DNA of 64,000 nucleotides from Methylobacterium sp. SyP6R (GCF_019216885.1 NZ_JAAQRC020000001.1:6005501-6069500), one strand, 5' to 3'. Positions 19,556 to 28,663 are shown, counted from the first letter of the stretch. Notes: a model not told the origin generated them from the sequence alone. Translations and numbers: made by a program.

Positions 19556-20884
19556 GTGAGCACGGCAACCTCCGTTCCTGCCTCTGCGTCCACGTCACCC
19601 GACCGACAGCCGTCGACCCGGGCCCTCCGCGGGCTCGACGCGCTCAACTTCACCCTGGCGGACGTGCGCGACGGCCTCGGGCCCTATCTGGCGATCTACC
19701 TCATCGCCGTGCGCGGGCCGGACCAGGGCTGGAACGAGGCGACCACCGGCATGGTGATGACCATCGCCGGCATCGCCGGACTGATCGCCCAGACGCCGGC
19801 CGGCGCCCTCATCGATCGCTCGCGCCACAAGCGCATGATCGTGATCGCCGCGGCGCTCGCCGTGACCCTGAGCTGCCTGGCCCTGCCCTTCATCTCGAAC
19901 TTCTACGCGGTCGCCGCCACCCAGTCGCTCGCCGGCATCGCCGGGGCGATCTTCCCGCCGGCGCTCGCCGCCATCACCCTCGGGGTGGTGGGCCCGAAGC
20001 TGTTTTCCAAGCGCATCGGCCGCAACGAGGGCTTCAACCATGCCGGCAACGCCGTCTCGGCGGCGCTGGCGGGGGGCTTGGCCTACCTGTTCGGGCCGAT
20101 CGTGGTGTTCTGGCTGATGGGCGTGCTCGCCGCGCTCTCGATCGGCGCGATGCTGATGGTGCCCGATGACGCCATCGACAACGACCTCGCCCGCGGCCTC
20201 GACTGCGCCGAGGACAAGGCGTGCGAGGAGCAGCCCTCCGGCCTCACCGTGCTGCTCCAGAACAAGTACCTGATGCTGTTCGCGCTGCTCGCCGCGATCT
20301 TCCACCTGTCCAACGCCGCGATGCTGACCTCGGTCGGCCAGCTCCTCACCCACCTGTCGGGCAAGGACAACGCCACCTCGCTCATCGCGATCTGCATCGT
20401 GGCGGCGCAGTGCGTGATGGTGCCGGTGGCGATGTTCGTCGGCCACAAGGCCGATGCGATCGGCCGCAAGCCCATCTTCCTCGCCGCCTTCGGCGTGCTG
20501 GCCCTGCGCGGCGTGCTCTACACCTTCTCGAACAACCCGTTCTACCTCGTGGCGGTGCAGCTCCTCGACGGCATCGGCGCCGGCGTCTACGGCGCGCTGT
20601 TCCCGATCGTGGTCGCGGACCTGACCCGCGGCACCGGCCGGTTCAACGTCAGCCAGGGCGCGGTCGCGACGGCGCAGGGGCTCGGCGCCTCGCTGAGCGC
20701 AACCCTCGCCGGCCTCATCATCGTCTCGGCCGGCTACTCGGCGGCCTTCCTGACGCTGGCCGGCATCGCCGGCCTGGGTTTCGCCCTCTACCTGATGGTG
20801 ATGCCCGAGACCCGCGGCTTCGAGCCGGCGCAGGCCGACACGCCCTCCGACCCGTCCGGTCGGCCCGTCCTCGCGGGAGTTTGA
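19556..20884 (+). CDS. MFS transporter
   Basis: A 442-residue major facilitator superfamily protein with about 12 membrane helices. The conserved loop 2-3 motif is AGALIDRSRHKRMI, and the equivalent after helix 8 is GHKADAIGRKPIFL. The N-terminus is Ser/Thr-rich and cytoplasmic. GTG 19556 has an AAGGAGA ribosome-binding site 9 bases upstream. The substrate cannot be inferred; an efflux role is common for such proteins. The following metallophosphoesterase gene starts 8 bp after its stop, so the two are likely co-transcribed. Confidence 0.88.
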   Translation: MSTATSVPASASTSPDRQPSTRALRGLDALNFTLADVRDGLGPYLAIYLIAVRGPDQGWNEATTGMVMTIAGIAGLIAQTPAGALIDRSRHKRMIVIAAALAVTLSCLALPFISNFYAVAATQSLAGIAGAIFPPALAAITLGVVGPKLFSKRIGRNEGFNHAGNAVSAALAGGLAYLFGPIVVFWLMGVLAALSIGAMLMVPDDAIDNDLARGLDCAEDKACEEQPSGLTVLLQNKYLMLFALLAAIFHLSNAAMLTSVGQLLTHLSGKDNATSLIAICIVAAQCVMVPVAMFVGHKADAIGRKPIFLAAFGVLALRGVLYTFSNNPFYLVAVQLLDGIGAGVYGALFPIVVADLTRGTGRFNVSQGAVATAQGLGASLSATLAGLIIVSAGYSAAFLTLAGIAGLGFALYLMVMPETRGFEPAQADTPSDPSGRPVLAGV

Positions 20885-20892
20885 GGCCAGCC

Positions 20893-21984
20893 GTGACCCT
20901 TCCCCTCGCCTTCGCGCATATCGGCGACCTGCACCTGACCATTGGTGAGGCCGACAACGCCCGCGACTTCGCGGCGATCGTCGCCCAGTTGAACGAGACC
21001 GACGGGCTCGACTTCGTCTTCGTGCCCGGGGACAACGCCGATAACGGCACCCCAGAGCAATACGCCCTGGTGCGGGCCGGCCTGGATCGTCTCCGCCTGC
21101 CGGTCCACGTCATCACCGGCGACCACGACATGGAGGGCGGCAGCCTCGACGCCTTCTATGCCGGATTGAACGCGCCGCGCCTGCCCCACGCCGTCGATGT
21201 CCGGGGCGTGCGCTGCCTGTTCCTCGACATGTGCGGGCCGGGCTCGGGCGGGCCGGATTTCCGCCTCGGGCCCGATCAGGTCGACTGGCTGGCGGCGGAA
21301 CTCGAGGCCGCGAAAGGACGGGACTGCGCCCTGTTCCTGCACAGCTACCCCGCCGACCTGAAGGGCGAGGGCGAGGCCGCCCGCGTCGCCGACCTCGTCC
21401 ATCGCGGACCGGTGCGCCTCGTCGAGATGGGCCACACCCACTACAACGAACTCGCCAATGACGGCCGCACGGTCTACGCGGCGACCCGCTCCACCGGCCA
21501 GATCGAGGAGGGCCCAGTCGGCTACGCGGTCGCGGCCATCGACGGCGGGGTGGTGAGCTGGCGCTTCAAGGAACTGGCCCGGCCCTGGCCCTTCGTGCTG
21601 ATCACCGCGCCGGCGGACCGGCGCCTCGCCCATGATGCCGGCCATGCGATCGACGGAAGATTCACCTTGCGCGCCCTGGTGCTCGGGCCGGCGGAGCGGG
21701 TCGAGTTCCGTATCGATGACGGGTCCTGGCAGGCGATGGCGCGGGAGGACGGCGCGCGCTGTCACGCGGCGGAAGTGGCTTGGCCGGCGGGGGCGAAGAC
21801 GATCGCCGTGCGGGCGACGGGCGCCGGGGCCGAGGATACCGACGCGATCGAGCCGGCGACGGATCCCGACGGGCTGCCGACCTCCCGCGGCATCGGCAGC
21901 GACGCCGATGCGCTCGGGGCCTGGGAGGCGCGGGGGTTGCTGGGGACGCAGCTCGGCCCGAACAGGAACGGGCGGCAATGGTGA
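20893..21984 (+). CDS. Metallophosphoesterase
   Basis: A 363-residue calcineurin-like phosphoesterase. The metal ligands are visible in the usual order: GDLHL (D-x-H, ~residues 13-15), VPGDNADN (GD), ITGDHDME (G-D/N-H), FLHSYP and MGHTHYN (GHxH). The C-terminal third is beta-rich and may be an accessory domain. GTG 20893 places GDLHL at the expected distance from the start. No signal peptide, so cytoplasmic. It follows the MFS gene by 8 bp. Substrate unknown. Confidence 0.85.
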   Translation: MTLPLAFAHIGDLHLTIGEADNARDFAAIVAQLNETDGLDFVFVPGDNADNGTPEQYALVRAGLDRLRLPVHVITGDHDMEGGSLDAFYAGLNAPRLPHAVDVRGVRCLFLDMCGPGSGGPDFRLGPDQVDWLAAELEAAKGRDCALFLHSYPADLKGEGEAARVADLVHRGPVRLVEMGHTHYNELANDGRTVYAATRSTGQIEEGPVGYAVAAIDGGVVSWRFKELARPWPFVLITAPADRRLAHDAGHAIDGRFTLRALVLGPAERVEFRIDDGSWQAMAREDGARCHAAEVAWPAGAKTIAVRATGAGAEDTDAIEPATDPDGLPTSRGIGSDADALGAWEARGLLGTQLGPNRNGRQW

Positions 21985-22028
21985 AAGAAGGCCTCACCGG
22001 ACCGGCCGATCTCAGACCGAACTCTCAT

Positions 22029-22179
22029 CCTCCGCGTCATTCCGGGGACGCACAGCGGAGCCCGGAATCCAGAACCGCAGATGTAAAAGAATAAGTCGGC
22101 ACGCGATCCGCTCTGTTCTCGACCCTCCGCGGTTCTGGATTCCGGGCTCCGCTGTCGCGGCCCCGGAATGACGCGGAGG
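22029..22179. repeat. Repeat family C, copy 1
   Basis: A 151-bp inverted repeat with arms CCTCCGCGTCATTCCGGGG (left) and its complement at the right. Inner arms AGCGGAGCCCGGAATCCAGA and the matching complement follow. The loop between the arms is unrelated to that of copy 2 at 48913. It lies between two rightward genes. Confidence 0.9.
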
Positions 22180-22255
22180 GTTAAAAGCCCACCGACTTGA
22201 TCGACCAGCTTTGCAATACCTCCATCCCGACCGTGACGACAGGACTTCTCTCCCC

Positions 22256-23527
22256 ATGGCCGCGCTGACGCTCAGCCCCAATCTCGCGACCTGGGCGATC
22301 GCCGCCCTCGCCACCCTCGGCGTGATCGTGCGCCCGTTCTCCTGGCCGGAGGCGATCTGGGCGGTGACCGGCGCCCTCGCCCTGGTGCTGCTCGGCCTGC
22401 TCCCGGCCGGCACCGCCTGGGAGGGCGTGCTCAAGGGCACCGACGTCTACCTGTTCCTCGTCGGCATGATGCTGATGTCGGAAGTGGCCCGGAAGGAGGG
22501 CCTGTTCGACTGGCTCGCCGGCATCGCCGTGCGCACCGCCAAGGGCTCGGCGACGCGGCTCTTCACCCTGGTCTACCTCGTCGGCACGGTGGTCACGGTC
22601 TTCCTGTCGAACGATGCCTGCGCGGTGGTGCTGACGCCAGCGGTCTACGCCGCCACCCGGGCCGCCAAGGTCGAGAACCCGCTGCCCTACCTGTTCATCT
22701 GCGCCTTCATCGCCAACGCCGCCTCGTTCGTGCTGCCGATCTCGAACCCGGCGAACCTCGTGGTGTTCGCGGAAGCCATGCCGCCGCTGACCCGCTGGCT
22801 CGCCCTGTTCGGCCTGCCCTCGCTCCTGGCGATTGGGACGACCTACCTCGTCCTGCGGCTGACCCAGAACGGGACCCTCAAGCAGCAATCGGTCGCCACC
22901 GACGTCGAGGCGAAGGCGCTGTCCCGCACGGGCATCGTCGCGGGGCTGGGCATCGTGGCGACGGGCGCGGTGCTGATCGGCGCCTCGGCGCTCGGGCGCG
23001 ACCTCGGCCTGCCGACCTTCGTCGCGGGGCTCGCCACCACCCTCATCGTGCTGGCGCTCCGCAAGGGGAGCGGCGCGGTCGAGGTCGTCAAGGACGTGTC
23101 CTGGAGCGTGCTGCCGCTGGTCGCCGGCCTGTTCGTGCTGGTCGAGGCGCTGGAGAAGACCGGCGTTCTGGCGATGATCGCCGACGCCCTGAAGCGGGCC
23201 GCGAGCGCCGCCCCCGGCGAGACCGCCTGGGGCGCCGGCGCGCTGATCGCCGTCGCCTGCAACCTCGTCAACAACCTGCCGGCCGGCCTGATCGCGGGCG
23301 CCGCGGTGCAGACCGCCCATGTCCCCGAGAAGGTCGCGGGCGCGGTGCTGATCGGCGTCGATCTCGGGCCGAACCTGTCGGTCACCGGCTCGCTCGCCAC
23401 CATCCTGTGGCTCACCGCCATCCGCCGCGAGGGCCAGGACGTGAGCTTCTGGAGCTTCCTCAAGCTCGGCGCCCTGGTGATGCCGCCGGCCCTCGCGCTG
23501 GCGCTGGCCGGCCTCCTCCTCGTCTGA
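22256..23527 (+). CDS. ArsB/NhaD-type anion or sodium transporter
   Basis: A 423-residue inner-membrane protein with about 11 helices, of the ion transporter superfamily that includes ArsB. Two symmetry-related halves are seen: VTVFLSNDACAVVLTPAVYA in the first and ACNLVNNLPAGLIAGAAV in the second, the usual ND and NN-P substrate loops. The family exports arsenite or exchanges other anions or Na+. No arsR, arsC or other arsenic gene is near, so arsenite export is not certain. ATG 22256 follows repeat C1. Confidence 0.82.
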   Translation: MAALTLSPNLATWAIAALATLGVIVRPFSWPEAIWAVTGALALVLLGLLPAGTAWEGVLKGTDVYLFLVGMMLMSEVARKEGLFDWLAGIAVRTAKGSATRLFTLVYLVGTVVTVFLSNDACAVVLTPAVYAATRAAKVENPLPYLFICAFIANAASFVLPISNPANLVVFAEAMPPLTRWLALFGLPSLLAIGTTYLVLRLTQNGTLKQQSVATDVEAKALSRTGIVAGLGIVATGAVLIGASALGRDLGLPTFVAGLATTLIVLALRKGSGAVEVVKDVSWSVLPLVAGLFVLVEALEKTGVLAMIADALKRAASAAPGETAWGAGALIAVACNLVNNLPAGLIAGAAVQTAHVPEKVAGAVLIGVDLGPNLSVTGSLATILWLTAIRREGQDVSFWSFLKLGALVMPPALALALAGLLLV

Positions 23528-23573
23528 CCCCGTCTCGTCCGACCTCTCGGCCCCGCACAGGAAGGCTCTCCCC

Positions 23574-24500
23574 TTGTCGATCGCCGCGCTCCTCTATCCC
23601 TTCATCCTGGTGGCCGGCGCGTTGCAGGCGCTCGGCAACGCGATGAACGCGCAGCTGCGCGGGCACATGGTCAATCCGTGGCTCGCCGCCACGGTGTCGT
23701 TCCTCCCGATCGTGTTCGTCTTCACCACCCTGTTCCTGGTGATGCCGACGCCGCTGCCGAGCCTCGAGACCCTGGAGAAGATGCCCTGGTACGCCCCCCT
23801 CGGGGGGCTGGCCGGCGCGGTCGCGGTGTTCGGCGGGCTCGCCTTCATCGACAAGGTCGGGGCCGGGCCGTTCAACGGCCTGACCTTGACCGCCAACATC
23901 ATCACCTCGCTCGCCCTCGATGCCTTCGGGCTGTTCGGGCTCCAGGCCGCCGGCTTCAAGCCGCTGCCCTGGCTCGGCGGCCTCATGATGGCGGCCGGCG
24001 TGGTGTTCATCGCCAAGACCGCGGGCAAGAAGGACGAGGGCGAGAGCCACGGCATGAGCGGCAAGCTGCTCTACCCGTTCATCCTGGCGGCCGGCGCCCT
24101 GATGGCGATCGGCGTGGTGTGGAACTCGCAGCTGCGCGGGGCACTGGTGAACCCGTGGCTCGCCGCCACGGTGTCGTTCGTGCCGGTGGTCTTCGCCTTC
24201 GCGCTGATGTTCCTGCTGAGACCCACGCCTCTGCCGACCCGCAAGGATCTGGCGGGCGTGCGCTGGTGGATGCCGCTCGCCGGCATCACCGGGGCGGTCG
24301 CGGTGTTCGCCGGTCTCCTCTTCGTCGACAAGGTCGGGGCCGGGGCGCTGAACGGGCTCCTCATCACCGCCAACCTCCTGACCTCGGTGGCGCTCGACCA
24401 TTTCGGCTGGCTCGGCATGCGCCAGGTCAAGGCCGGGCCGCCGCGGCTTCTCGGCGCCGCCCTGATGGTCGGCGGGATCGTGCTGATCTCGGTGTTCTGA
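23574..24500 (+). CDS. Fused tandem YdcZ-type (DUF606) membrane protein
   Basis: A 308-residue membrane protein made of two YdcZ/DUF606 domains of the drug/metabolite transporter clan. Both halves start LLYPFILxAGAL and share QLRG-x2-VNPWLAATVSF, then W-P-L-G-G/I-x-GAVAVF-x-GL and DKVGAG-x-NGL. They are separated by a charged linker (KTAGKKDEGESHG, ~residues 145-157). Single-domain YdcZ proteins of ~145 residues are usual, so this is a gene fusion by duplication. TTG 23574 has an AGGAAGG ribosome-binding site; no in-frame ATG lies near the domain start. Function unknown. Confidence 0.82.
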   Translation: MSIAALLYPFILVAGALQALGNAMNAQLRGHMVNPWLAATVSFLPIVFVFTTLFLVMPTPLPSLETLEKMPWYAPLGGLAGAVAVFGGLAFIDKVGAGPFNGLTLTANIITSLALDAFGLFGLQAAGFKPLPWLGGLMMAAGVVFIAKTAGKKDEGESHGMSGKLLYPFILAAGALMAIGVVWNSQLRGALVNPWLAATVSFVPVVFAFALMFLLRPTPLPTRKDLAGVRWWMPLAGITGAVAVFAGLLFVDKVGAGALNGLLITANLLTSVALDHFGWLGMRQVKAGPPRLLGAALMVGGIVLISVF

Positions 24501-24514
24501 CCGGAACCGCGCCG

Positions 24515-25900
24515 ATGCCCACCCTCCCGGACTGGGTCCTGCGGCGCGAGACCCTCGCGGCCCTGATCGTGGCGGCGCTCGCCGCGGGCATCGGGGTCGC
24601 GCTCTACCTCAGCCAGGCGACGACGCTCACCATCGCGGTCGCCCCGCGGGACGGGACCGAGCCGGCCCTGATCAAGGCCTATGCCGACGCTCTCGCTGCG
24701 GACCGTGCCAATATCCGGCTCAAGGTCCTGTCCTTCGACGACGTCCGCGAGAGCGCGGCGGCGCTTCAGGACGGCCGGGCCGACCTCGCGGTGGTGCGGC
24801 CCGACGTGCTCCTGCCGAAGAACGGCCTGACGCTCGCCATCCTGCGCGACCAGGCGATGCTGATCGTCTCGCCGGATGCCTCCGGCATCACGGGCTTCCC
24901 GAAGCTCGCGGGGAAACGCCTCGGCATCGCGGCCCACAAGAGCGCCGATTTCTGGCTGCTCAAGAACATCCTCGCCTATTACAACCTGCTGCTCGAGACC
25001 GAGACCGTCCCGGCGACCGTGCCTGTCCCGGGGAACGCGGTCCGCCTCGTCGCCATCGACGGGACGGAGGCGGCGGCGGCGATCCGCGACAAGCGCATCG
25101 ATGCCTATGTCAGCATCATCGCGGCCTCCGCCCCGAAGGCGCGGGCGATGATCGAGGCGGTGCGGGGCATAAGCCGCAACGGCAAGCTCGACTTCGTCGA
25201 CGTGCCGGACAGCGACGCGGTGATCGAGCGCTTTCCCCGCCTCCAGGCGGTCACCGTGCCGGCCGGCCTGTTCGGCGGCCGGCCCAAGCTGCCGGAGGAA
25301 GACGTGAAGACCGTCGGCGCCTCCTACCGGCTGATGGCCCGCGCCTCGATGAGCCGCGCCGTCGCGGCGGACGTGACCCAGCACCTGTTCGAGAGGCGCA
25401 CCGCCGCCGCCGAGGAGACCGACGCGGCGGAATACGTCCAGGCGCCGTCCTACGAGACCACGGTGGCGGCGACGAGCGCCCGCATCCCGATCCATCCCGG
25501 CGCGATCGACTATTTCGAGCGCGAGCAGCACGGCTTCGTCGAGCGCTACGGCGACACGCTCTACCTGCTCGCGGCTTTGGGCGGCGGCCTCGCCTCGGCG
25601 GTCGCCTGGCTGCGCCAGCGCCTCGCGAGCCTGCGGCGCGAGCGGATCGACGAGGTGACCGACCGGCTCCTCGACATCACCGACCAAGCCCGCTCCCTGC
25701 GCGACCCGGACGCGATCGCCCGCCTCGCGGTCGAGATCGACAAGCTCGCCATCGAGGTCGTTCGCGACATCCGCCGGCGGGATCTGGATGCCCGGACGCT
25801 CGCCGCGGTGTCGATCGCCATCGAGACGGCGCGGGCGACAGTGGCGGATTGCCGGGGCGTGGCGGAGGAGAAGGAGGATGCGACGCCGTCAGCATCCTGA
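24515..25900 (+). CDS. TAXI-type TRAP solute-binding protein, membrane anchored
   Basis: A 461-residue protein with an uncleaved-looking N-terminal helix (~residues 15-33). A TAXI-family periplasmic binding domain follows (TIAVAPRDGTEPALIKAYADAL, then AAALQDGRADLAVVRPDVLL). A second TM helix lies at about residues 345-370, with a helical, coiled-coil-like cytoplasmic tail. Ordinary TAXI receptors are free in the periplasm and work with a fused DctQM permease, but no such gene is here. The extra TM helix and tail suggest a sensory or partner-binding role instead. Starts 14 bp after the YdcZ fusion. Confidence 0.75.
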   Translation: MPTLPDWVLRRETLAALIVAALAAGIGVALYLSQATTLTIAVAPRDGTEPALIKAYADALAADRANIRLKVLSFDDVRESAAALQDGRADLAVVRPDVLLPKNGLTLAILRDQAMLIVSPDASGITGFPKLAGKRLGIAAHKSADFWLLKNILAYYNLLLETETVPATVPVPGNAVRLVAIDGTEAAAAIRDKRIDAYVSIIAASAPKARAMIEAVRGISRNGKLDFVDVPDSDAVIERFPRLQAVTVPAGLFGGRPKLPEEDVKTVGASYRLMARASMSRAVAADVTQHLFERRTAAAEETDAAEYVQAPSYETTVAATSARIPIHPGAIDYFEREQHGFVERYGDTLYLLAALGGGLASAVAWLRQRLASLRRERIDEVTDRLLDITDQARSLRDPDAIARLAVEIDKLAIEVVRDIRRRDLDARTLAAVSIAIETARATVADCRGVAEEKEDATPSAS

Positions 25901-25947
25901 GTGCGGATGACCGCCGCAGGGCTGTTTGCGTCAGCGTTCGGCAAGAT

Positions 25948-26000
25948 GATGAGGCGCGGGCCTCCCCTCTCCCCGCTCGCGGGGAGGCCCGCGCCTCATC
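25948..26000. terminator. Perfect 20-bp stem hairpin between convergent genes
   Basis: The 20 bases at 25948-25967 (GATGAGGCGCGGGCCTCCCC) are exactly complementary to 25981-26000, with a 13-base loop. It stands between the convergent TAXI gene and glcF. It has no T-tract, so it may act as a two-way hairpin terminator or mRNA end protector. The loop-side half resembles the end hairpin of repeat B. Confidence 0.6.
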
Positions 26001-26024
26001 CTGTTTCGGACAGTCCCCGTCGCC

Positions 26025-27368
26025 CTACTCCGCCGCCGCCAAGGCCGGCCGCTTGTCCGCCAGCCCGTCGAGTGCCGCCGGGCGCGGTCCCCCCGTCGCC
26101 CAGTCGAGGAGTTCGACCGTGTGGACGATCGGAATCTCCGTGCCTTTCCCGATCTGGGTGGCGCAGCCGATATTGCCGGTGGCGATCACGTCGGGCCGGA
26201 CCCGCTCGATATTGGCGACCTTGCGGGTGCGCAGGTGCGCGGCCAGCTCCGGTTGCAGGATGTTGTAGGTGCCGGCCGAGCCGCAGCAGATATGGCCCTC
26301 CGGCACGTCCTTCACGGTGAAGCCGGCCCGCGCCAGCAGCGCCTTCGGCTCGGTGCGCAATCCTTGCCCGTGCTGCATCGAGCAGGCGGAATGGTAGGCG
26401 ACGACGAGGTCGGTCTCGACCACCGGCTCCGACAGGCCGAGGCTCGTCACGTATTCGGTGACGTCGCGGGCGATCCCCGCCACCCGGGCGGCCTTCGCCG
26501 CATAGGCCGGGTCGTCGCGGAACATGAAGCCGTAATCCTTGATCGTGGTCCCGCAGCCCGAGGCCGTGACCACGATGGCATCCAGCCCCTCGCCGTCCAT
26601 CTCGGCGATCCAGGCGTCGATCGTGCGCTTGGCGAGCGCGTGCGACGAGTCCTCGTGGCCCATATGGTGGGTGAGCGCGCCGCAGCAGCCCTCTCCCTTC
26701 GCCTGCACCACCTCCACGCCGTGGCGGTTCAGGAGCCGGATCGCCGCCTCGTTAAAATCCGGGCGCAGCACGCTCTGGGCGCAGCCGCGCAGGAGCGCCA
26801 CCCGGCCCCGGCGCGGGCCGGCGGCCGGGAAGCGGCCGGGCCTGTCGTGGGCCGAGCGGGTCGGCAGCGCATCGGGGGCGAGGTCGAGCATCGCGGCGAG
26901 CCGGTTGCCGACCTTCGGCATCTTCGCGGCGATTCCCCGGAACGGCCGGCCGAGCGTGGCGCCGAGCAGCGCCAGGCGGAAGCGGTTCGGATAGGGGAGC
27001 ACCCGGGCCAGTACCGCCCGGAGGAACCGGTCCTCCGCCGGGCGGGAATAGGTTCTTTCGATATGCGCGCGGGCATGGTCGACGAGGTGCATGTAATGCA
27101 CGCCCGACGGGCAGGTGGTCATGCAGGACAGGCAGGACAGGCAGCGATCGACGTGCTTGACCACCTCGGGGCTCGCCGGTTTGCCCCCTTCCAGCATGTC
27201 CTTGATCAGGTAGATGCGCCCGCGCGGCGAATCGAGCTCGTCGCCGAGCAGCAGGTAGGTCGGGCAGGTGGCGGTGCAGAAGCCGCAATGCACGCAGGTG
27301 CGCAGGATCTTCTCCGAGGCCGCCATGGCCGGGTCGGCGAGCTGCGCGGGGGTGAAGCTGGTCTGCAC
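26025..27368 (-). CDS. glcF: Glycolate oxidase iron-sulfur subunit GlcF
   Basis: A 447-residue iron-sulfur subunit. Two 4Fe-4S clusters are shown by CVHCGFCTATCP (~25-36) and CLSCLSCMTTCP (~76-87). Two CCG-domain motifs follow: GCCGALTHHMG and HICCGSAGTYN. GlcF passes electrons from the flavin subunits GlcD/GlcE, which oxidise glycolate to glyoxylate; these are not adjacent here. The ~447-residue length fits GlcF. The distance to mbfA upstream is 131 bp. Confidence 0.92.
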   Translation of the reverse strand: MQTSFTPAQLADPAMAASEKILRTCVHCGFCTATCPTYLLLGDELDSPRGRIYLIKDMLEGGKPASPEVVKHVDRCLSCLSCMTTCPSGVHYMHLVDHARAHIERTYSRPAEDRFLRAVLARVLPYPNRFRLALLGATLGRPFRGIAAKMPKVGNRLAAMLDLAPDALPTRSAHDRPGRFPAAGPRRGRVALLRGCAQSVLRPDFNEAAIRLLNRHGVEVVQAKGEGCCGALTHHMGHEDSSHALAKRTIDAWIAEMDGEGLDAIVVTASGCGTTIKDYGFMFRDDPAYAAKAARVAGIARDVTEYVTSLGLSEPVVETDLVVAYHSACSMQHGQGLRTEPKALLARAGFTVKDVPEGHICCGSAGTYNILQPELAAHLRTRKVANIERVRPDVIATGNIGCATQIGKGTEIPIVHTVELLDWATGGPRPAALDGLADKRPALAAAE

Positions 27369-27499
27369 GGCGGTTCCTCGGGACGATTTTTTGGAGGGCG
27401 TTTCTGCGGTGCCTCCGCATCCCGTTTCTAGACCATTTTCAAGGTGGCGGGAGCGGCTTTCGGGGCCGCCCCCCGCGCACGGTGCCGCACGAGGACCCG

Positions 27500-28468
27500 T
27501 CAGGCGCTCCCGATCGCGACGCCGGCGAGCAGCACCAGCACGCCGCCGAGCACCACCTGGAGGGCGGCGCGCCAGAACGGCGTCTCCATGTAGCGGGTGC
27601 GGATGGCCGAGATGGCGCAGAGTTCCACGATCACCACCAGGGCCGCCAGCACCGTCGCGATGGTAAACGCATTCGCCCAGGAATCCGGTACCAGGTAGGG
27701 CAGCGTATGGCCCAGGCCCCCCACCGTCGTCATCACCCCGCAGACGAGGCCGCGCAGCCAGGGCGAGCCCCGCCCGGTGATGCTGCCGTCATCCGACAGG
27801 GCCTCGGTGAAGCCCATGCTGATCCCGGCGCCGATCGAGGCGGCGAGGCCGACCAGAAAGGTCTGCCAGTTGTTGTGGGTGGCGAAGGCGGCGGCAAAGA
27901 GCGGCGCGAGCGTCGAGACCGAGCCGTCGATCAACCCGGCGAGGCCCGGCTGCACGTAGCGCAGCACGAACAGCCGGTGGGCGGCCCGGGCCTCCTCGGC
28001 GGCGGCGTCGCCGCTCTCCTGCTCGGCCGACAGCGCCTCGGCCCGGCGGCCGTGGCCGCGCTCGATCTCGGCCAGCCGAACGAAGAGCTGGCGTACCCCG
28101 AGGTCGCGGGTGAGCGTGGCCGCCTGCTCGTAGAAGCCGGCGGCCTGCGCCTCCATCGCCTCCGCCTCCCTGCGCATCCGCCCGGCATCGAGACCCTGCC
28201 ACCAGAAGGCGCGGCGGCGGGGAAAGCCGCGCATGTCCTCCCGCCGCAGCGGCGGCAGGTGCTCGCCGAAGCGCTCGCGATAGGCCGCATAGAGGTCGTC
28301 GCGATGGCCCCTCTCCTCGTCGGCCATCGCCTCGAACAGGCCGGCGGAACCCGGCAGGTCGGCCCGCAGACTCTCGGCGAAGCTGCGGTAGATGCGGGAA
28401 TCCTCCTCCTCGCTGGCGATGGCGAGCGCCAGCACCTCGCGCTCGGTGAGATCGGTCAGGGCTTTCAT
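27500..28468 (-). CDS. mbfA: Membrane-bound ferritin MbfA (erythrin-VIT1 fusion)
   Basis: A 322-residue protein with an N-terminal ferritin-like di-iron domain (~1-165). Conserved Glu residues lie in ASEEEDSRIYRSFAE, MADEERGHRDDLY, EAMEAQAAGFYEQAA and LAEIERGHG. It is followed by a VIT1/CCC1-type membrane domain of about five helices. In Agrobacterium and Bradyrhizobium MbfA exports iron and protects against iron and peroxide stress, and is repressed by Irr. ATG 28468 has an AGGAG ribosome-binding site. A 44-bp perfect palindrome sits directly upstream (28481-28524). Confidence 0.9.
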   Translation of the reverse strand: MKALTDLTEREVLALAIASEEEDSRIYRSFAESLRADLPGSAGLFEAMADEERGHRDDLYAAYRERFGEHLPPLRREDMRGFPRRRAFWWQGLDAGRMRREAEAMEAQAAGFYEQAATLTRDLGVRQLFVRLAEIERGHGRRAEALSAEQESGDAAAEEARAAHRLFVLRYVQPGLAGLIDGSVSTLAPLFAAAFATHNNWQTFLVGLAASIGAGISMGFTEALSDDGSITGRGSPWLRGLVCGVMTTVGGLGHTLPYLVPDSWANAFTIATVLAALVVIVELCAISAIRTRYMETPFWRAALQVVLGGVLVLLAGVAIGSA

Positions 28469-28480
28469 GGACGCGCTCCT

Positions 28481-28524
28481 GTTTGGAATGGCTCCAATCT
28501 ATATAGATTGGAGCCATTCCAAAC
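28481..28524 (-). promoter_or_regulatory. 44-bp perfect palindrome, likely Irr-type operator of mbfA
   Basis: The sequence is identical to its complement over all 44 bases, centred on CTATATAG. Each half contains TTGGAATGGCTCCAA, itself an inverted repeat, with the spacing of the rhizobial iron-control (ICE/Irr) box. The centre resembles a -10 element, with TTGTTT about 15 bases before it on the minus strand. It lies 13 bp before the mbfA ATG, so a bound repressor would cover the promoter. Confidence 0.6.
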
Positions 28525-28663
28525 AAGTCGGTTTGCAACCAGGATGAGGCGCCCGCCACATCGCGCGGGAGGCGGTCGGCAACCCTTGACCATCGCCCCA
28601 GCCGTCTGCACCTTGCGGAGGTGACCGCGGGTAGCCCCAAGCCCGGATCGAGGGACATTCCCG

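Noticed and set aside
22256..23527. Arsenic-resistance operon
   Set aside because: Only the ArsB-like transporter is present; no arsR, arsC or arsH within reach.
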